From Aristolochia californica (lineage: Eukaryota; Streptophyta; Magnoliopsida; Piperales; Aristolochiaceae): a DNA stretch of 64,000 nucleotides. Location: assembly GCA_029961685.1 (NCBI GenBank), contig JARWKL010000043.1, positions 47,501 through 111,500 on the forward strand, in the 5' to 3' direction. Of this stretch, positions 43,823-53,856 are shown one piece after another (position 1 is the first letter of the stretch; each line of letters begins with the position of its first letter). A program made the translations under genes and the position numbers. The notes beneath the pieces were generated by a model. The model was not told where the DNA came from. It saw only the letters and a program-made list of their open reading frames with translations, and ran no database searches.

Positions 43823-44065
43823 GCTAGCGCACAAGCCCCAAGGCCATAGGTGGCTTTTAAGCCCCCTTTACGTAATAGGGCTTGAAGCGCCTTACGCAAT
43901 AGGGCCTTGGGGCCCGCTTTGGGCTCGGCCCTATTGCGGGCCCCAAGCCTACAATAGCAATAGGCGCTTCAAGCCCTCTTCACTGACGCCCCTTTACGCA
44001 ATAGGCGCTTACAGCCCTATTGCAACTTTGGGCGTGTGCGAAGCGGGCGTGTGCGATGCAGCAAC
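43823..44065. repeat. GC-rich cluster with interleaved inverted repeats
   Basis: Outer arms 43877-43892 and 43962-43977 form a perfect 16-bp stem (AGGGCTTGAAGCGCCT). Inside it two further pairs are interleaved rather than nested: GCAATAGGGCC (43896-43906) with 43927-43937, and CTTGGGGCCCGC (43906-43917) with 43936-43947. The right side contains CTTTACGCAATAGGCGC and GGGCGTGTGCGA modules also seen in cluster 1. Confidence 0.9.
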
Positions 44066-44366
44066 AGCAGGGGCGGCTTTCTTGTGGTAGTAATTGCGAA
44101 CATCTCTCCTCTTCTCTTAGCGTGCACAGTTTGCTTGCATGCCGCCTTAGGCACATCTCTCTTTCTTAGTTTCACGCTGGCCTAATAAAGTCAGTCTTTT
44201 AGTAAGCGTATATAAGCAGCTGTTTAGTGTATAAGCAATTCTTTAGTGGCCGCACCGAAAGGAAATTATTGAAGAAGGGCGGTGGAGGTTGGTTGAAGAT
44301 GATGTTACGCGGCGTTCAGAACCAGCCTTGAAGTGAATGAATTAGAAGGAACGAAGAAGTAAGGAA

Positions 44367-44987
44367 ATGAGACGACTCTTTCTTGAACTATTTCATAAAC
44401 AGATCTTCCCCTCTACACCAATCACGAGTTTTTATTCATTCCTCTCGTATATCGTCGTAACGCCCTTAATGATAGGTTTTGAAAAAGACTTTTCATGTCA
44501 TTCCCATTTAGGTCCGATTCGGATCCCTCCGTTGTTTCCTTTTCCTCCCGAACCTTTTCCTCGAAATGAGAAAGAAGATGGTACACTCGAATTGTATTAT
44601 TTAAGTGCTTATTGCTTGCCAAAGATCCTACTTCTACAATTGGTAGGTCACCGGGTTATTCAAATAAGTCGTGTTTTCCGTGGTTTTCCCATGTTACAAC
44701 TTCCGTACCAATTCGATCGATCCGGAATGGATCGGTTAAACATTCCATTAGGGAGCCCGGTCTTGACTCTAAAGTGTGGTATTCATTCTCGTTCGGCTCT
44801 TGGAATCACATCCAGCAGTGGTTGGAACAGCTCGCAAAATCCAACCACTTCACCTACTTCATTGCCCCCAACCGTTTCCCGTACCTCTATTGAAACAGAA
44901 TGGTTTCATGTTCCTTCATCGATTGGTTATTCCTCTCCGTTCGTATCTCCTTCTCCAATTTCGGTCTCGATTAGTTCAAAAGATTGA
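44367..44987 (+). CDS. ccmB: Cytochrome c maturation protein CcmB
   Basis: Encodes 206 residues, matching plant mitochondrial CcmB, the membrane subunit of the haem-handling ABC transporter complex used to assemble c-type cytochromes in the inner membrane. It starts MRRLFLELFHKQIFPSTPIT and keeps KEDGTLELYYLSAYCLPKIL, LLQLVGHRVIQISRVFRGFP and SSGWNSSQNPTTSPTSLPPT. Numerous Ser, Pro and Arg codons stand where the family has Leu, Phe, Trp or Cys (for example GHRVIQISRVFRGFP), so the transcript must be heavily C-to-U edited. It is a single intact frame with stop TGA. The 300 bp upstream hold no other gene. A GC-rich repeat cluster ends about 300 bp before the start. Confidence 0.97.
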   Translation: MRRLFLELFHKQIFPSTPITSFYSFLSYIVVTPLMIGFEKDFSCHSHLGPIRIPPLFPFPPEPFPRNEKEDGTLELYYLSAYCLPKILLLQLVGHRVIQISRVFRGFPMLQLPYQFDRSGMDRLNIPLGSPVLTLKCGIHSRSALGITSSSGWNSSQNPTTSPTSLPPTVSRTSIETEWFHVPSSIGYSSPFVSPSPISVSISSKD

Positions 44988-45182
44988 ATGGCCAAGTCAT
45001 TGAAAAGCCTCGATTCGATTGTTTTCCAAGAATTATGAGCCGGGTATGTAAGCCATGTATCTGGGAGGAACTTCTTTGAAGGGCTTTCGGTTCTTTGCAC
45101 CTGGTGTTGAAGCTATATTTCGATTCATCCTCTTCTTGTTTGAATAATTGGACGTTGAACCCCCCTACTAGTAAAGGGAAAA

Positions 45183-45480
45183 CTACAGGGCGCGTTCGGG
45201 CTCGCTCAAGCCGACGGGCACTGCAAGTGCCCTAAGGCTTGAGCGCTTGCTCTCGCACACGTCCGCTTCCTGCGCACAAGCCCTAAGGCACTTGCTGCCC
45301 GCGGGCTTTCGCACACGCCCGCTTCTAGCGCACAAGCCCACGAAGTCTGCGGCTTGAAGCGCGCGTACAGTTCCACCTGATAGCAAGAGTGCTATAAAGC
45401 GCGCTACTTTGGCTTGAAGCGCCTGACGTGAGAGGGGGGCACTTGACGCCCCTTGTAGTAATAGGCTCTGCTGCCTCGCT
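45183..45480. repeat. GC-rich cluster with hairpin
   Basis: Positions 45203-45212 pair with 45236-45245 (10 bp, CGCTCAAGCC), enclosing an inner 6-bp stem (GGGCAC, 45216-45221 with 45227-45232) and symmetrical 3-nt internal loops. Two GCGCACAAGCCC modules, TTGCTGCCCGCGGGCTTTCG and GACGCCCCTTGTAGTAATAG follow. Confidence 0.85.
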
Positions 45481-46188
45481 TACTATCTGCTTGCCCTAGA
45501 GCATTGAACTAGAAGTCAACTGAGCCTAAAAGTCACTTTCCTGCTGGAATCGCTAAGCCACTAACCGCAATAACAGTAGGAATTTCTCTAAAGCCATAGA
45601 CGCTTGAACAAAAGAAGAAGGAGTTTGATCTACGACCTCCTGCCCTTAAAGCGCGAGGATTCGTAGAGTGGACTTTGTTTTAAAAACCCGAAACCAGACA
45701 TTCTCTTTTCTAAGCCGTCCCTTCCCGCAAGACAAAGATAGAATGTCTAAGCCTATAACTAAAAGCCCTTACAGAACGCATCGCAAGAAGCATTTTCTTC
45801 TACAACCCTCGGAGCCGGATCGCAAACAAAAGCCGGAACTGTTGATCGACTACCCGAAACCAAGGGAACGGAAAGAAGGTTGAGTTTACCACTGAACTGA
45901 AACCTCAACTTGAACCGCTTCCCAAAAAGTGATCTCTGACCTCCCAATCTATAAATAGGGAAAGCTTTTTAGTCAAGTTCCAAAGAGTACCGCTTACACG
46001 ACTAGCCGAAAAGAAGGATTTTTCTCATATCCGAAAGCCCTAAGAAATGCATGCTGCGGCTACTAGCTCAAGTGCTGGTGAAACTCTATAAGGATAGGGG
46101 GGCTTTTTTGCCTTATAAGCCAAAGATATAAGCCAAGGTCCAGGTCCAAGAGAAGAAAGCCTTCATCATCTAAAGGGCTTTCTAAGCC
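45481..46188. other. Unrecognised DNA
   Basis: The stretch is similar in texture to 35.4-36.7 kb (CTAACC, AAAGCC and CTGAAC words). A 71-codon basic frame at 45668-45883 is unidentified. No RNA gene is seen. Confidence 0.35.
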
Positions 46189-46264
46189 AGCAATCAAACT
46201 CAAGCGCGTTAGCGCAACGCGCGCTAGGCGAGGGTTGGTGTGGCCATGCGGGCCGTTGCTTGTT
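46189..46264 (+). repeat. 76-nt repeat C', copy 2
   Basis: The same unit as at 33856-33931 with four clustered mismatches. It lies in otherwise unrecognised DNA. Both copies are preceded by similar short words (AGAAAGCC). Confidence 0.92.
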
Positions 46265-46899
46265 CCTATCCTTCCGTTTATTCGGTCAGGGTAGAACTCC
46301 GCAAGCAGTGCTTTCTTCAATCAGATAGTCCTACCCCTAATAGATTTGACACATATAGTTAGGGCTTTTAGAACTGCTCACATGAGTCCCGGAATTCCCG
46401 GATTGATCCCTTGATCAGTTTGACGAGCTGAACCACCTTTTTGAAAGAAAGAAGTGCGCACCTCCGTTGTTCGCAAAAAAGCGAACCGAACCATACTTTG
46501 ATTATGCATTTGCGGCCCCTCGAACCCACATTAGCTATCCCAACCCCCCTACTTCTTCTGATGGACTGAATATCACTTATGGCTCACAACGAATGAGATG
46601 GGGATGCAGGGATCATTTCTTTCTTTTCTTTATTTATGCGCACCCAAGGTGAAACTTTGAAAAGCACCACTTGGATCTTGATTTTCAACTCTTTTTGCTC
46701 TCTTCTTCAATGCTTTGTAACTGGCGAAATCTGCAATGTGAGAGAAAGAGGGGAGTAGTCAATCAAACAAATTACAGGAACATGGCACTCACTGGAATCA
46801 TGGAGTTACGACGGTGGCGACATGGAACTTGTAACAGTTGGATGGGACACGGCACGTACCTTCGTTCCTCAACATGTTGGGCTTTCCGGAGAGCACAAA
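46265..46899. other. Unrecognised DNA
   Basis: A plus-strand frame of 138 codons (46671-47087) begins here and includes MELRRWRHGTCNSWMGHGTY. Its last third is translated low-complexity A/T-rich DNA. I do not recognise it. Confidence 0.3.
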
Positions 46900-47275
46900 T
46901 TCTAAATTCATTCATTTACATTTATAATATGAAAATGTCAAACCAATATGTTAAGCCAACCAATATGTTTTCTTTATTCATTATCATTCCTAAATTCATT
47001 ATATTTAGAAATTCAATTCTCATTTCATTCATTCTAACATTCATTTACATTTCATTCTTTGTCTTATTTCTTTCTAAGAGAATTTAGACTTTTTCTTTCT
47101 TTCATTCTCATTGATGAATGAATTTGCAAGGAAAGGATGTCCAAATAGTCTTCTTTCTTGAATTAGAATTTCATTCATTGTCATTTCATTCTTTCATTCT
47201 CATTTATTCAATTCATTCAAGCATTCATTCTAATTGAATTTTCTCATTCTTTTCTTCATTATCATTTAGAAATTC
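46900..47275. repeat. ATTC-rich low-complexity tract
   Basis: Irregular tandem words ATTCATT, TTCATTCTCATTT and TCATTTACA dominate. The tract includes AAGGATGTCCAA followed by GTCTTCTTTCTT, which also occurs in the tract at 62.06 kb. A smaller related tract lies at 58345-58460. Confidence 0.8.
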
Positions 47276-48150
47276 GACAAGAAAAGAAAAAAGAGATTCC
47301 TGCTCCTACGATTCTGCTCTATGCGCTCCTGAAGCTCGCGCTCCCAAGTTTGAACAGCGTTCTCCATCAATAATCCTGCATTCTCCAGTTGCTCTTGCAT
47401 CAGTCTGATTACGTTCTGATGGTGGGTGGAATGCCTGGCGCCGAAGGTTTCTCTTCTTCTCCTTCCACCGCCGATTCGTTTCTTACGCATTCATTAGCTT
47501 CGTTTGTTCGACTTGAAATCGACCCTGGAAAGTCTGAACTTGACGCTTACATCGTTTCTCCGACCGCTTGTAATGATCGCTTAACGCACTCCAGATCCTT
47601 CTTTATGGCCTCGTTCTCAGCAAAAAGCCAAGCCTAGCAGCTGCATTCTGCCAATGCAGGGCCTGCAATAGCACCAAAAGCAATAAAAGTCATGAACAAG
47701 AAAAGAGATATTGGAGACAAGATTCGAACACCCGCCTCCAGCTTTGTGATTTGAACTGCATCAACGAGGGATTTCGGGAGGGGCCTTCTTCGCTGACTGG
47801 GACAATCTTGGCCGATATGGTAGGGATCATCTTGACTGGAATAATAGCCCAGTAACCCTCCACTGGAGTGAGGAGCTTGGGACAAGCGCTGGCCCACCAT
47901 CTGTCGTATTCAAAAGTGGACTGACAGTCGCTTACAATCAAGCTCGTTTGACTCCTGCGAGCACTCCACTGCTTAAGTACCGCGCTTACCAGATCCAAAG
48001 ACCTTGATGACCTTTTCTCTCGAGATAGAGCTTCCGGGTCAGGAACATCCTGCAAAAAGGAAAATTGGCGCAAACACCTATAATGAGCATAGAAAGAAAA
48101 GAAGTCTGCACCCGAGCGAGCCTGCTCATGAGTATACGAATGAGACAGCA
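47276..48150. other. Unrecognised DNA with a coiled-coil-like frame
   Basis: A minus-strand frame (47266-47490) reads HHQNVIRLMQEQLENAGLLM and WERELQERIEQNRRS, a plausible helical segment of unknown origin. The minus frame 47690-48151 is unidentified. TTCGAACACCCGCCTCC near 47727 looks like a T-loop but no cloverleaf can be built around it. Confidence 0.3.
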
Positions 48151-48345
48151 AGCAGCTTCAAAAGGTGAGCGCTCAAAGCTAGCGCTCAAGCTACTAGCGC
48201 ACAAGCCCGCGGGCGTGTGCGAAGTGTGCGTATGGCGTGTGCTTGGAGTGCCCCAAGGCTATGGGGGCAGCAGACCCCTATTACTACAAGGGGCGTCAAG
48301 TGCCCTTCAAAAAGTTCCCCTCTTACGTAGGCTTGTGCGCTAGTA
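48151..48345. repeat. GC-rich modular repeat cluster
   Basis: Contains AGCGCTCAAAGCTAGCGCTC, GCGCACAAGCCCGCGGGCGT, CTATTACTACAAGGGGCGTC (inverted relative to 36.84 and 45.45 kb) and AGGCTTGTGCGCTAGTAGG. Complementary GCGCACAAGCC and GGCTTGTGCGC ends bracket the block. Confidence 0.82.
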
Positions 48346-49600
48346 GGGCTACTAGCTAACAAGTCAAGCTTTCAAGTCCAGTTGTTGAAGTCCTACACGA
48401 TCGGCAAGCTAAGCCAATCCAATCGAGCAGTCAGTCTAGCCAAGTTATCCAAGCGTTGCGTTCAAGCCAAGCTACTTCAACAGGTGGACCATAAAACCTT
48501 GATAAACAAGTGGAAAGTGGAAAGTCGGAGTGACTTTCAACTGACTTACGGCTTTCGATATGCGTATGGTATCAGAGCCTTATGCGCCGGCTTGGGAGGA
48601 CCTCTCTTTCGTTGCTTGCCTCTGTTCTTTGCATCTCGTTTCATGCTTCAGTTGATCAACGTAGCCCTTGCCCTTCTCTTTGCAGATGGGCAAATTGTTC
48701 AGCAAACGTTATGTTTCGAGACCACGTCAGGATTAATTGGATAGTAAGTTGTTTGTAGTTTTCTTTCCTTGGGTTGGTGTTTAGTGTACCGTACTGTATC
48801 GAAAATCATCCCATTTCTTTCATTCAACAAGGGGAATGTTTTACTTATCAGAGAGAAGGTTGTTGGTACAGGAAGGGATAGAAGGGGCAGATGACATACC
48901 GTGGGAGTCACCAGGAAGTCAACTACCGATCTCAATGCCATCGCCTGGTTAGGTCAGATCGCCACAGCCGGGACGACGACCAGTGGGATATTGTAGTGGG
49001 GGAGGCTTTGAACACGATTTGGATGAGTGGCTTGAGAAAGGCCCATGCCCCGCACACCCCTGCCGCAACGTTTAGGACGCACCTGATCTTTGGGGTGACC
49101 GACAAAGAAAGACGTGGTGGCGGATTGAAGCGGAAAGAAGAACGTCCAACCCCAGCTTAGTCCCTCATGGGTGGATTAGATAGGATAGAGCTTGAGCGAC
49201 AGATTTTGAAGGTGATTCAGTCAAGCCTAAAGGGGAAGAGGAAATGAAGCCGGGGAAGGACTAATTTGCCAAACCACTGTACCTGAACGGCTCATCTCCG
49301 GTTAGGGAGGAACATGCCGAGCAGGCCGCACTGAACGTATTGAACACCGAGACCACTATCGGGGCGTCAAGGCTGGGGTCAGCAAGCCTACGGCACTACC
49401 GTAGAGAGGTGAACCTGCACCAAGTCCAGGGCGACAGGCGGCCGAGTTTCTTACCACGTGTATTTGATAACCACACTTCAAGAACCCATAAGAGGAGGGT
49501 AGACTAAAGGGAGAGACGTGGAGAGATGAAGATGCAGGGTCTTGAAAGTCTTGCAGGAGGGAGCCACCGTTGTTCGTTCAGTTCATCAAGCTCCAGGGCG
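48346..49600. other. Possible LTR retrotransposon edge
   Basis: TGGTATCAGAGC at 48567-48578 is the canonical primer-binding site complementary to initiator-tRNA-Met used by many plant LTR retrotransposons. The open frame around it (48382-48744) would then be accidental. I see no matching LTR end or gag frame with confidence. The remainder to 49600 contains no recognised gene. Confidence 0.4.
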
Positions 49601-49735
49601 AGGGTTGGTGGTGGCACTAGCAGTGCTCGCGGGCTAAGCGCACACGCCCCTTTACACAAGAGAGCGAGAAGCGCAAAGTAGCAATTGGTGCTTCTCGCTC
49701 TATTGCTACTTTGCGCTTGTGCGCTAGGCTTTCGG
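49601..49735. repeat. GC-rich cluster with X-Y-X'-Y' arms
   Basis: AGAGCGAGAAGC (49661-49672) pairs with 49690-49701 over 12 bp. AAGCGCAAAGTAGCAAT (49669-49685) pairs with 49702-49718 over 17 bp. The pairs are interleaved, so only one stem at a time, or a pseudoknot, can form. The block starts with GGCGAGGGTTGGTGGTGGCA, the GGGTTGG motif attached to the CACTAGC module as at 10.63 kb. Confidence 0.92.
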
Positions 49736-50365
49736 GCAGGGATGGGTGGTGGCTAACGTCACTGTCTGGCTTGTGCGCGTGAGGAGGATTGATGCCTGCT
49801 ATCGGGCGATCATGAGTATTGCTCTGTGTGTGGGAATTCGAGTTAAGTTAATATGGGTAATTGGTATTCGCTAGTGATATGTGAGAGATTAGATTGATTG
49901 ATCCCCTTACTAGATAGGGCGATCATTAGTCTTTCGGATCTTGTTTGCCGTACCCCATGTGTGTTCCTTCGTCTGTTCTCATTTCCCTATCGTTCGCGCT
50001 CTATCTGAACGGCTCCTGTTGTTCCATGGTTCGTTGGGTGAACCTCAAACCTTTCAAGTAGTTTGAATTGTACCGTGGTAGGTACGTCAGAGCGAGGCCC
50101 TTTCTTCTATTCAATCCAATGGGTGGCTGGCAAAGGGGGAAGGGAAGCGGGCTTTCCCTACTCTTTTGCTATAAGCGCTTGGCTTTCGAAGGCTGACGAA
50201 GAGATTCCGGCGTGCATTTCCCTATTTCAGTTGGTTCCTCGGGGGAGACGGAGATGAGTTTAGTGAATGACCTTATATTCATATGACAGGGGAAGACGAG
50301 ACTCTTGAAGAGTAGATCATAGACCAAAGGAGAGGCAGTGGAGTGAAAGCCTATTTGATGGAACA
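49736..50365. other. Unrecognised DNA
   Basis: No gene or structured element recognised. Confidence 0.4.
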
Positions 50366-50435
50366 AGCTACGGACTGAGCGCCTAACGCGCTACGGACTG
50401 AGCGCTGCGCGCGAAAGCCGTTGCTTGTTGGGCCT
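50366..50435 (+). repeat. Module B, partial tandem duplication
   Basis: A partial copy ACGGACTGAGCGC starts near 50370. It is followed by CTAACGCGCT and a full module B at 50393-50421, ending CCGTTGCTTGTTGGGCC. The same tandem arrangement occurs at 61342-61402. Confidence 0.88.
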
Positions 50436-50639
50436 ACGTTTAGCTTTAGTCCTGTCTCGGTCGGTAGGCAAGTCAAGTTGGTAAGTCAGTCAGTTCAGTG
50501 CAAGTGGCTCGTAGATGAAACCTTCCTTCCTCCTTCAATCCCTCCGCTCGGCTTTCTACTTTCTGCAAAAAACTACCTCTTATCTGTCTCCCTGTCAGCT
50601 AACAATTTCCTTTCACCACTGCAAAAAGCTAACCGAGGA

Positions 50640-52000
50640 AGAAGGAAGAGATATCAAAATCTTTTTATATCTTCTTCTATATTGAGGATGCTGCAGCAGT
50701 TTGGTTTCACCTCTAGATGGTGTGAGTGGATCAGGGCTTGTGTATCCACTATTTCATACTCAATCTTATCTACTTGCCCCCCCCTATGGTGACTTTCAGG
50801 GGACTAGAGAGACTATACAAGGAGATCCTCTTTCTCCATACCGATTCATCTGGATGGCGGACTCCCTTGGTAGGCTTATTGATTAGGGAGCAGCTTCGGG
50901 ACTTGACTCCAGTTTCCATCTCTCACAATCCATGCCTGCCACTTTTTTTGGGCTGCCATTAAAAACTGGGCGGTGCTCTAAAGCTCTTTGGGAGCTGGTG
51001 TTTTTGTGTACTAGGCAAAGGTTAGCCTGGGTCCATTTGTTCTCATTTGCAGGTCAGATCTAACTACTGAGATCCTGTCTCCATAGCCTTAAAATTGACT
51101 TCCTTTCGCTGTTTTGGATTCCCGTTGGTTGTTGGAAGCTATTCAAAGAGATTGATTATAGAGTGGCCAAGACCTTGGATCTTGCATGCACTTAATGCGG
51201 TGGGAAGCACGGGTTGGGATGCAAAATCAAATTCCATTACAAAAACCAAGCCTTGCTTGTCAAATGGGCTTGGAGATTTGTGACGCAACTAGAGCCGGCG
51301 TGGGCTAGGCATATAAGAGCTCAGTCTCTGGAGCAGGGGCAGTTCTTCACGTCCATTAGCGTTCTTTGCCTCTAGGTTCATCCTTTTTTAACTCAAGGGT
51401 TGCTATCGGACATCACCTAAGGCAGGGGATTAGTATTTGAGTTCGTAATGGCCAGGCGGGTTTTATACTTCTGGCCGGCCTCCTGATTTCCTTTGCTGCT
51501 TTAGGATAGGACTATCCTTATCCTGATTGATGATATCAAGTTGAAGAATGCTTTTTTTGGCGATATCACCAATGAAATTCAATTCAAATGAATGGAATCT
51601 CCCTTTGCAGCTGGAAGCTCTGGAACCAGCTATAGAGGAAGTTGAACAACTCTTGCAGCTGATTCAATCAGTTCACATACCACGGGATCCGTAAACTGAC
51701 TCCTAAAAATGGCAGATTTCTTCCGGAGGGTAATATACAATGTTGTCGGGGTATGAGATGATTGCATCTGAGAATTGTTGGTGTTTCCCAGTTTGGCAAG
51801 CGGGTGTCATTTCGAAGGTTGCTGCCAAATTGTGGCTGGCTCAAAAGGGTAAGGTGCTCACTTGTGACAGACTTACTAGACGTGGGTGGTGTGGTGGTTC
51901 TGACTTGCTGCTAAAAGTGCGGCAAGGAAGATGAAACATTGGATCACCTATTGCTTTATTGGTTGTATGCTCGCTCCATTTGGCAACATTTTCTTTTGTT
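50640..52000 (+). pseudogene. LINE (non-LTR retrotransposon) fragment
   Basis: Plus-strand frames give LQQFGFTSRWCEWIRACVST and, in another frame, YGDFQGTRETIQGDPLSPYR, the reverse-transcriptase region preceding the active site in plant L1-like LINEs. Downstream come LLVKWAWRFVTQLEPAWARH near 51260 and KVLTCDRLTRRG, CGKEDETLDHLLL, YARSIWQHF at about 51850-51990, which match the zinc-binding domain found after RT in plant LINEs. There are many frameshifts and stops, no endonuclease domain, and no poly-A end identified. It is a dead nuclear-derived fragment. Confidence 0.75.
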
Positions 52001-53856
52001 GTTTTCTTTTTTTTTTTATTGATACGCTTTAAAAGGCATTTGATCAATGGCATTTTTGATGCGTGATGCAGCTTTGTGGAAGTTATGACAGCTGTGCTTT
52101 CCATATGTAATCTGGAGAAAGAAATCGCCGAATATTGAAAGAGAAAGATGCCCGGCGGCATTTCTTTTTGATTTAGGAATGCTTTATTATTATACAATGA
52201 TGATCAACACACTATTAGTCAATATCTCCCTTACTGAAACTTTTCAGTTTAGGTCCCAACCAACATCCCTCGGGCCTGGTCCTCTGTGGGAGGGATGATG
52301 TTATTAAGCTCAACTTTTATTGTAGTAGCAGGGGCAATCCAGGACCGGCTGGCTATAGAGAGGTTTTGAGAGACGCGTCTGGTAATGCTCTTTGATGTTA
52401 TGCTGGGAAAGGGATCAAGACATCCACGTAGTGGAGGAGCCTGGTGCTGGGCGCAAGCTCATCATATATTCGTTCGCTCCCCTTGGATTCTCGAAGGGCG
52501 CGCTACGTCTCGGATTTTCGGTTTGGTGGATGGAGGTTCCGACTTCTCATGAGACCGGATCTCTGTTGCTCCGTGCCGCATCTAGAGCTGATCACCCAGG
52601 CTATACATTGCCCTTTCCGAGAAGAGGGAGGATTTCCCTTCAGTCCTCATGTCACAGAATGCGAGAGGGTTGATAAAAATCTCATTTTGCAAAAAAAAGG
52701 GCCCGGAGGGTACCCTCGCCGTCGATCCATTCAACATCTACACCAACAAGAAGATGGCGGGATCGCTTGCTGTCATGTTTGGAGCAATCATACTTGGATT
52801 AGCACTGGGAGAGTCCTATCCTGAATTGGAATGGGACTCAGTCTTGAGCAAAAAGTTGATCTTATCTTATTTATATAGCATCAACATGACAATAACATTA
52901 CACAGCGATATGGGCATTCATCCATCAACCGAGAAAGACACCTACGTAACACTAACTAGGAGCGCGGTTCTTTATTCAAAAATACGTTATGAAATGAGCC
53001 CACATATAAACGGGGGCTGGTCTGCTTATTATTGGTGTTCGTGCATTCATTCATTATTGCAGCATTCATTATTGCAATACACATACCATACGGAAAAGGC
53101 CGTAACTAGTGTTGGAGCGGATTCGGGCCAGACGGCGGAACAAGCCGCCTTTTAGAACCATTTACTGCTGCAGCTGGATTGAAAAGCAGCCCCGGCCCCG
53201 AGGGAGCGAGCAGGAGGGCGAGAAAGAGCAGAAGCTGCAGCACCGCCACCGCGGAAACAACAACAAAGCCACGGATTATTGTTCTTGCGCCGTCCATACT
53301 GCAAAACAGATTGAGCTGCTGGCATCAAGGGCCCGAGATTATATGCTGCTGCGGAAGCGGGGGGTGCATGATTAACGGATCAACACATATAGAAAGCATG
53401 ATAAAGCCGTTAACGCTTCTTCATGAAGAACAAACAATGCTTTAAGAACAATGCATGAACAAAGCGAGTATACGAGAGTTGACGGCATGAACACCGAAAG
53501 CATGAACAACAATGCTTTCCAAATGCCGTTAACGGGCTGCTTCGGCTTACATACAAGAGAAGAGTTCAGGAATTAGCACTACACGAGCCGCAAGCCAGCC
53601 TACATAGGCTTGCGGCTACGGCTACACAAGCCTAGGCTTCTTCCGTATACAAAAGTTGCCACCTTCCCGAATCTACTCTATTGAAGCGGAGAACTAAAGA
53701 AAGTTCTCGCTCCTTCACCTCGTAAACTCGGGAAGCTGCTTTCTTTATCTCGCTCCTTGGCACCTCACTCAAAAGACCTGCTTGACTTTCTTTACTGTAG
53801 TATGTTCTTCAGGATTTGGTCATGTGTTCATTAATTTTTTGTACTTGTCAAATTTC
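52001..53856. other. Unrecognised DNA up to the plastid insertion
   Basis: The frame 52649-53155 (168 codons) contains a hydrophobic stretch MAGSLAVMFGAIILGLALGE but is unidentified. Around 53040-53080 CATTCATT words recur. A perfect 11-bp hairpin (AGCCGCAAGCC, 53586-53596 with 53607-53617) lies near the end. Confidence 0.35.

Noticed and set aside
47720..47790. Possible tRNA around TTCGAACACCCGCC
   Set aside because: The T-loop-like words are present, but no acceptor, D or anticodon stem can be paired on either strand.
180..50430. CRISPR-like array
   Set aside because: The dispersed modules are not regularly spaced and have no unique-spacer pattern or cas genes.
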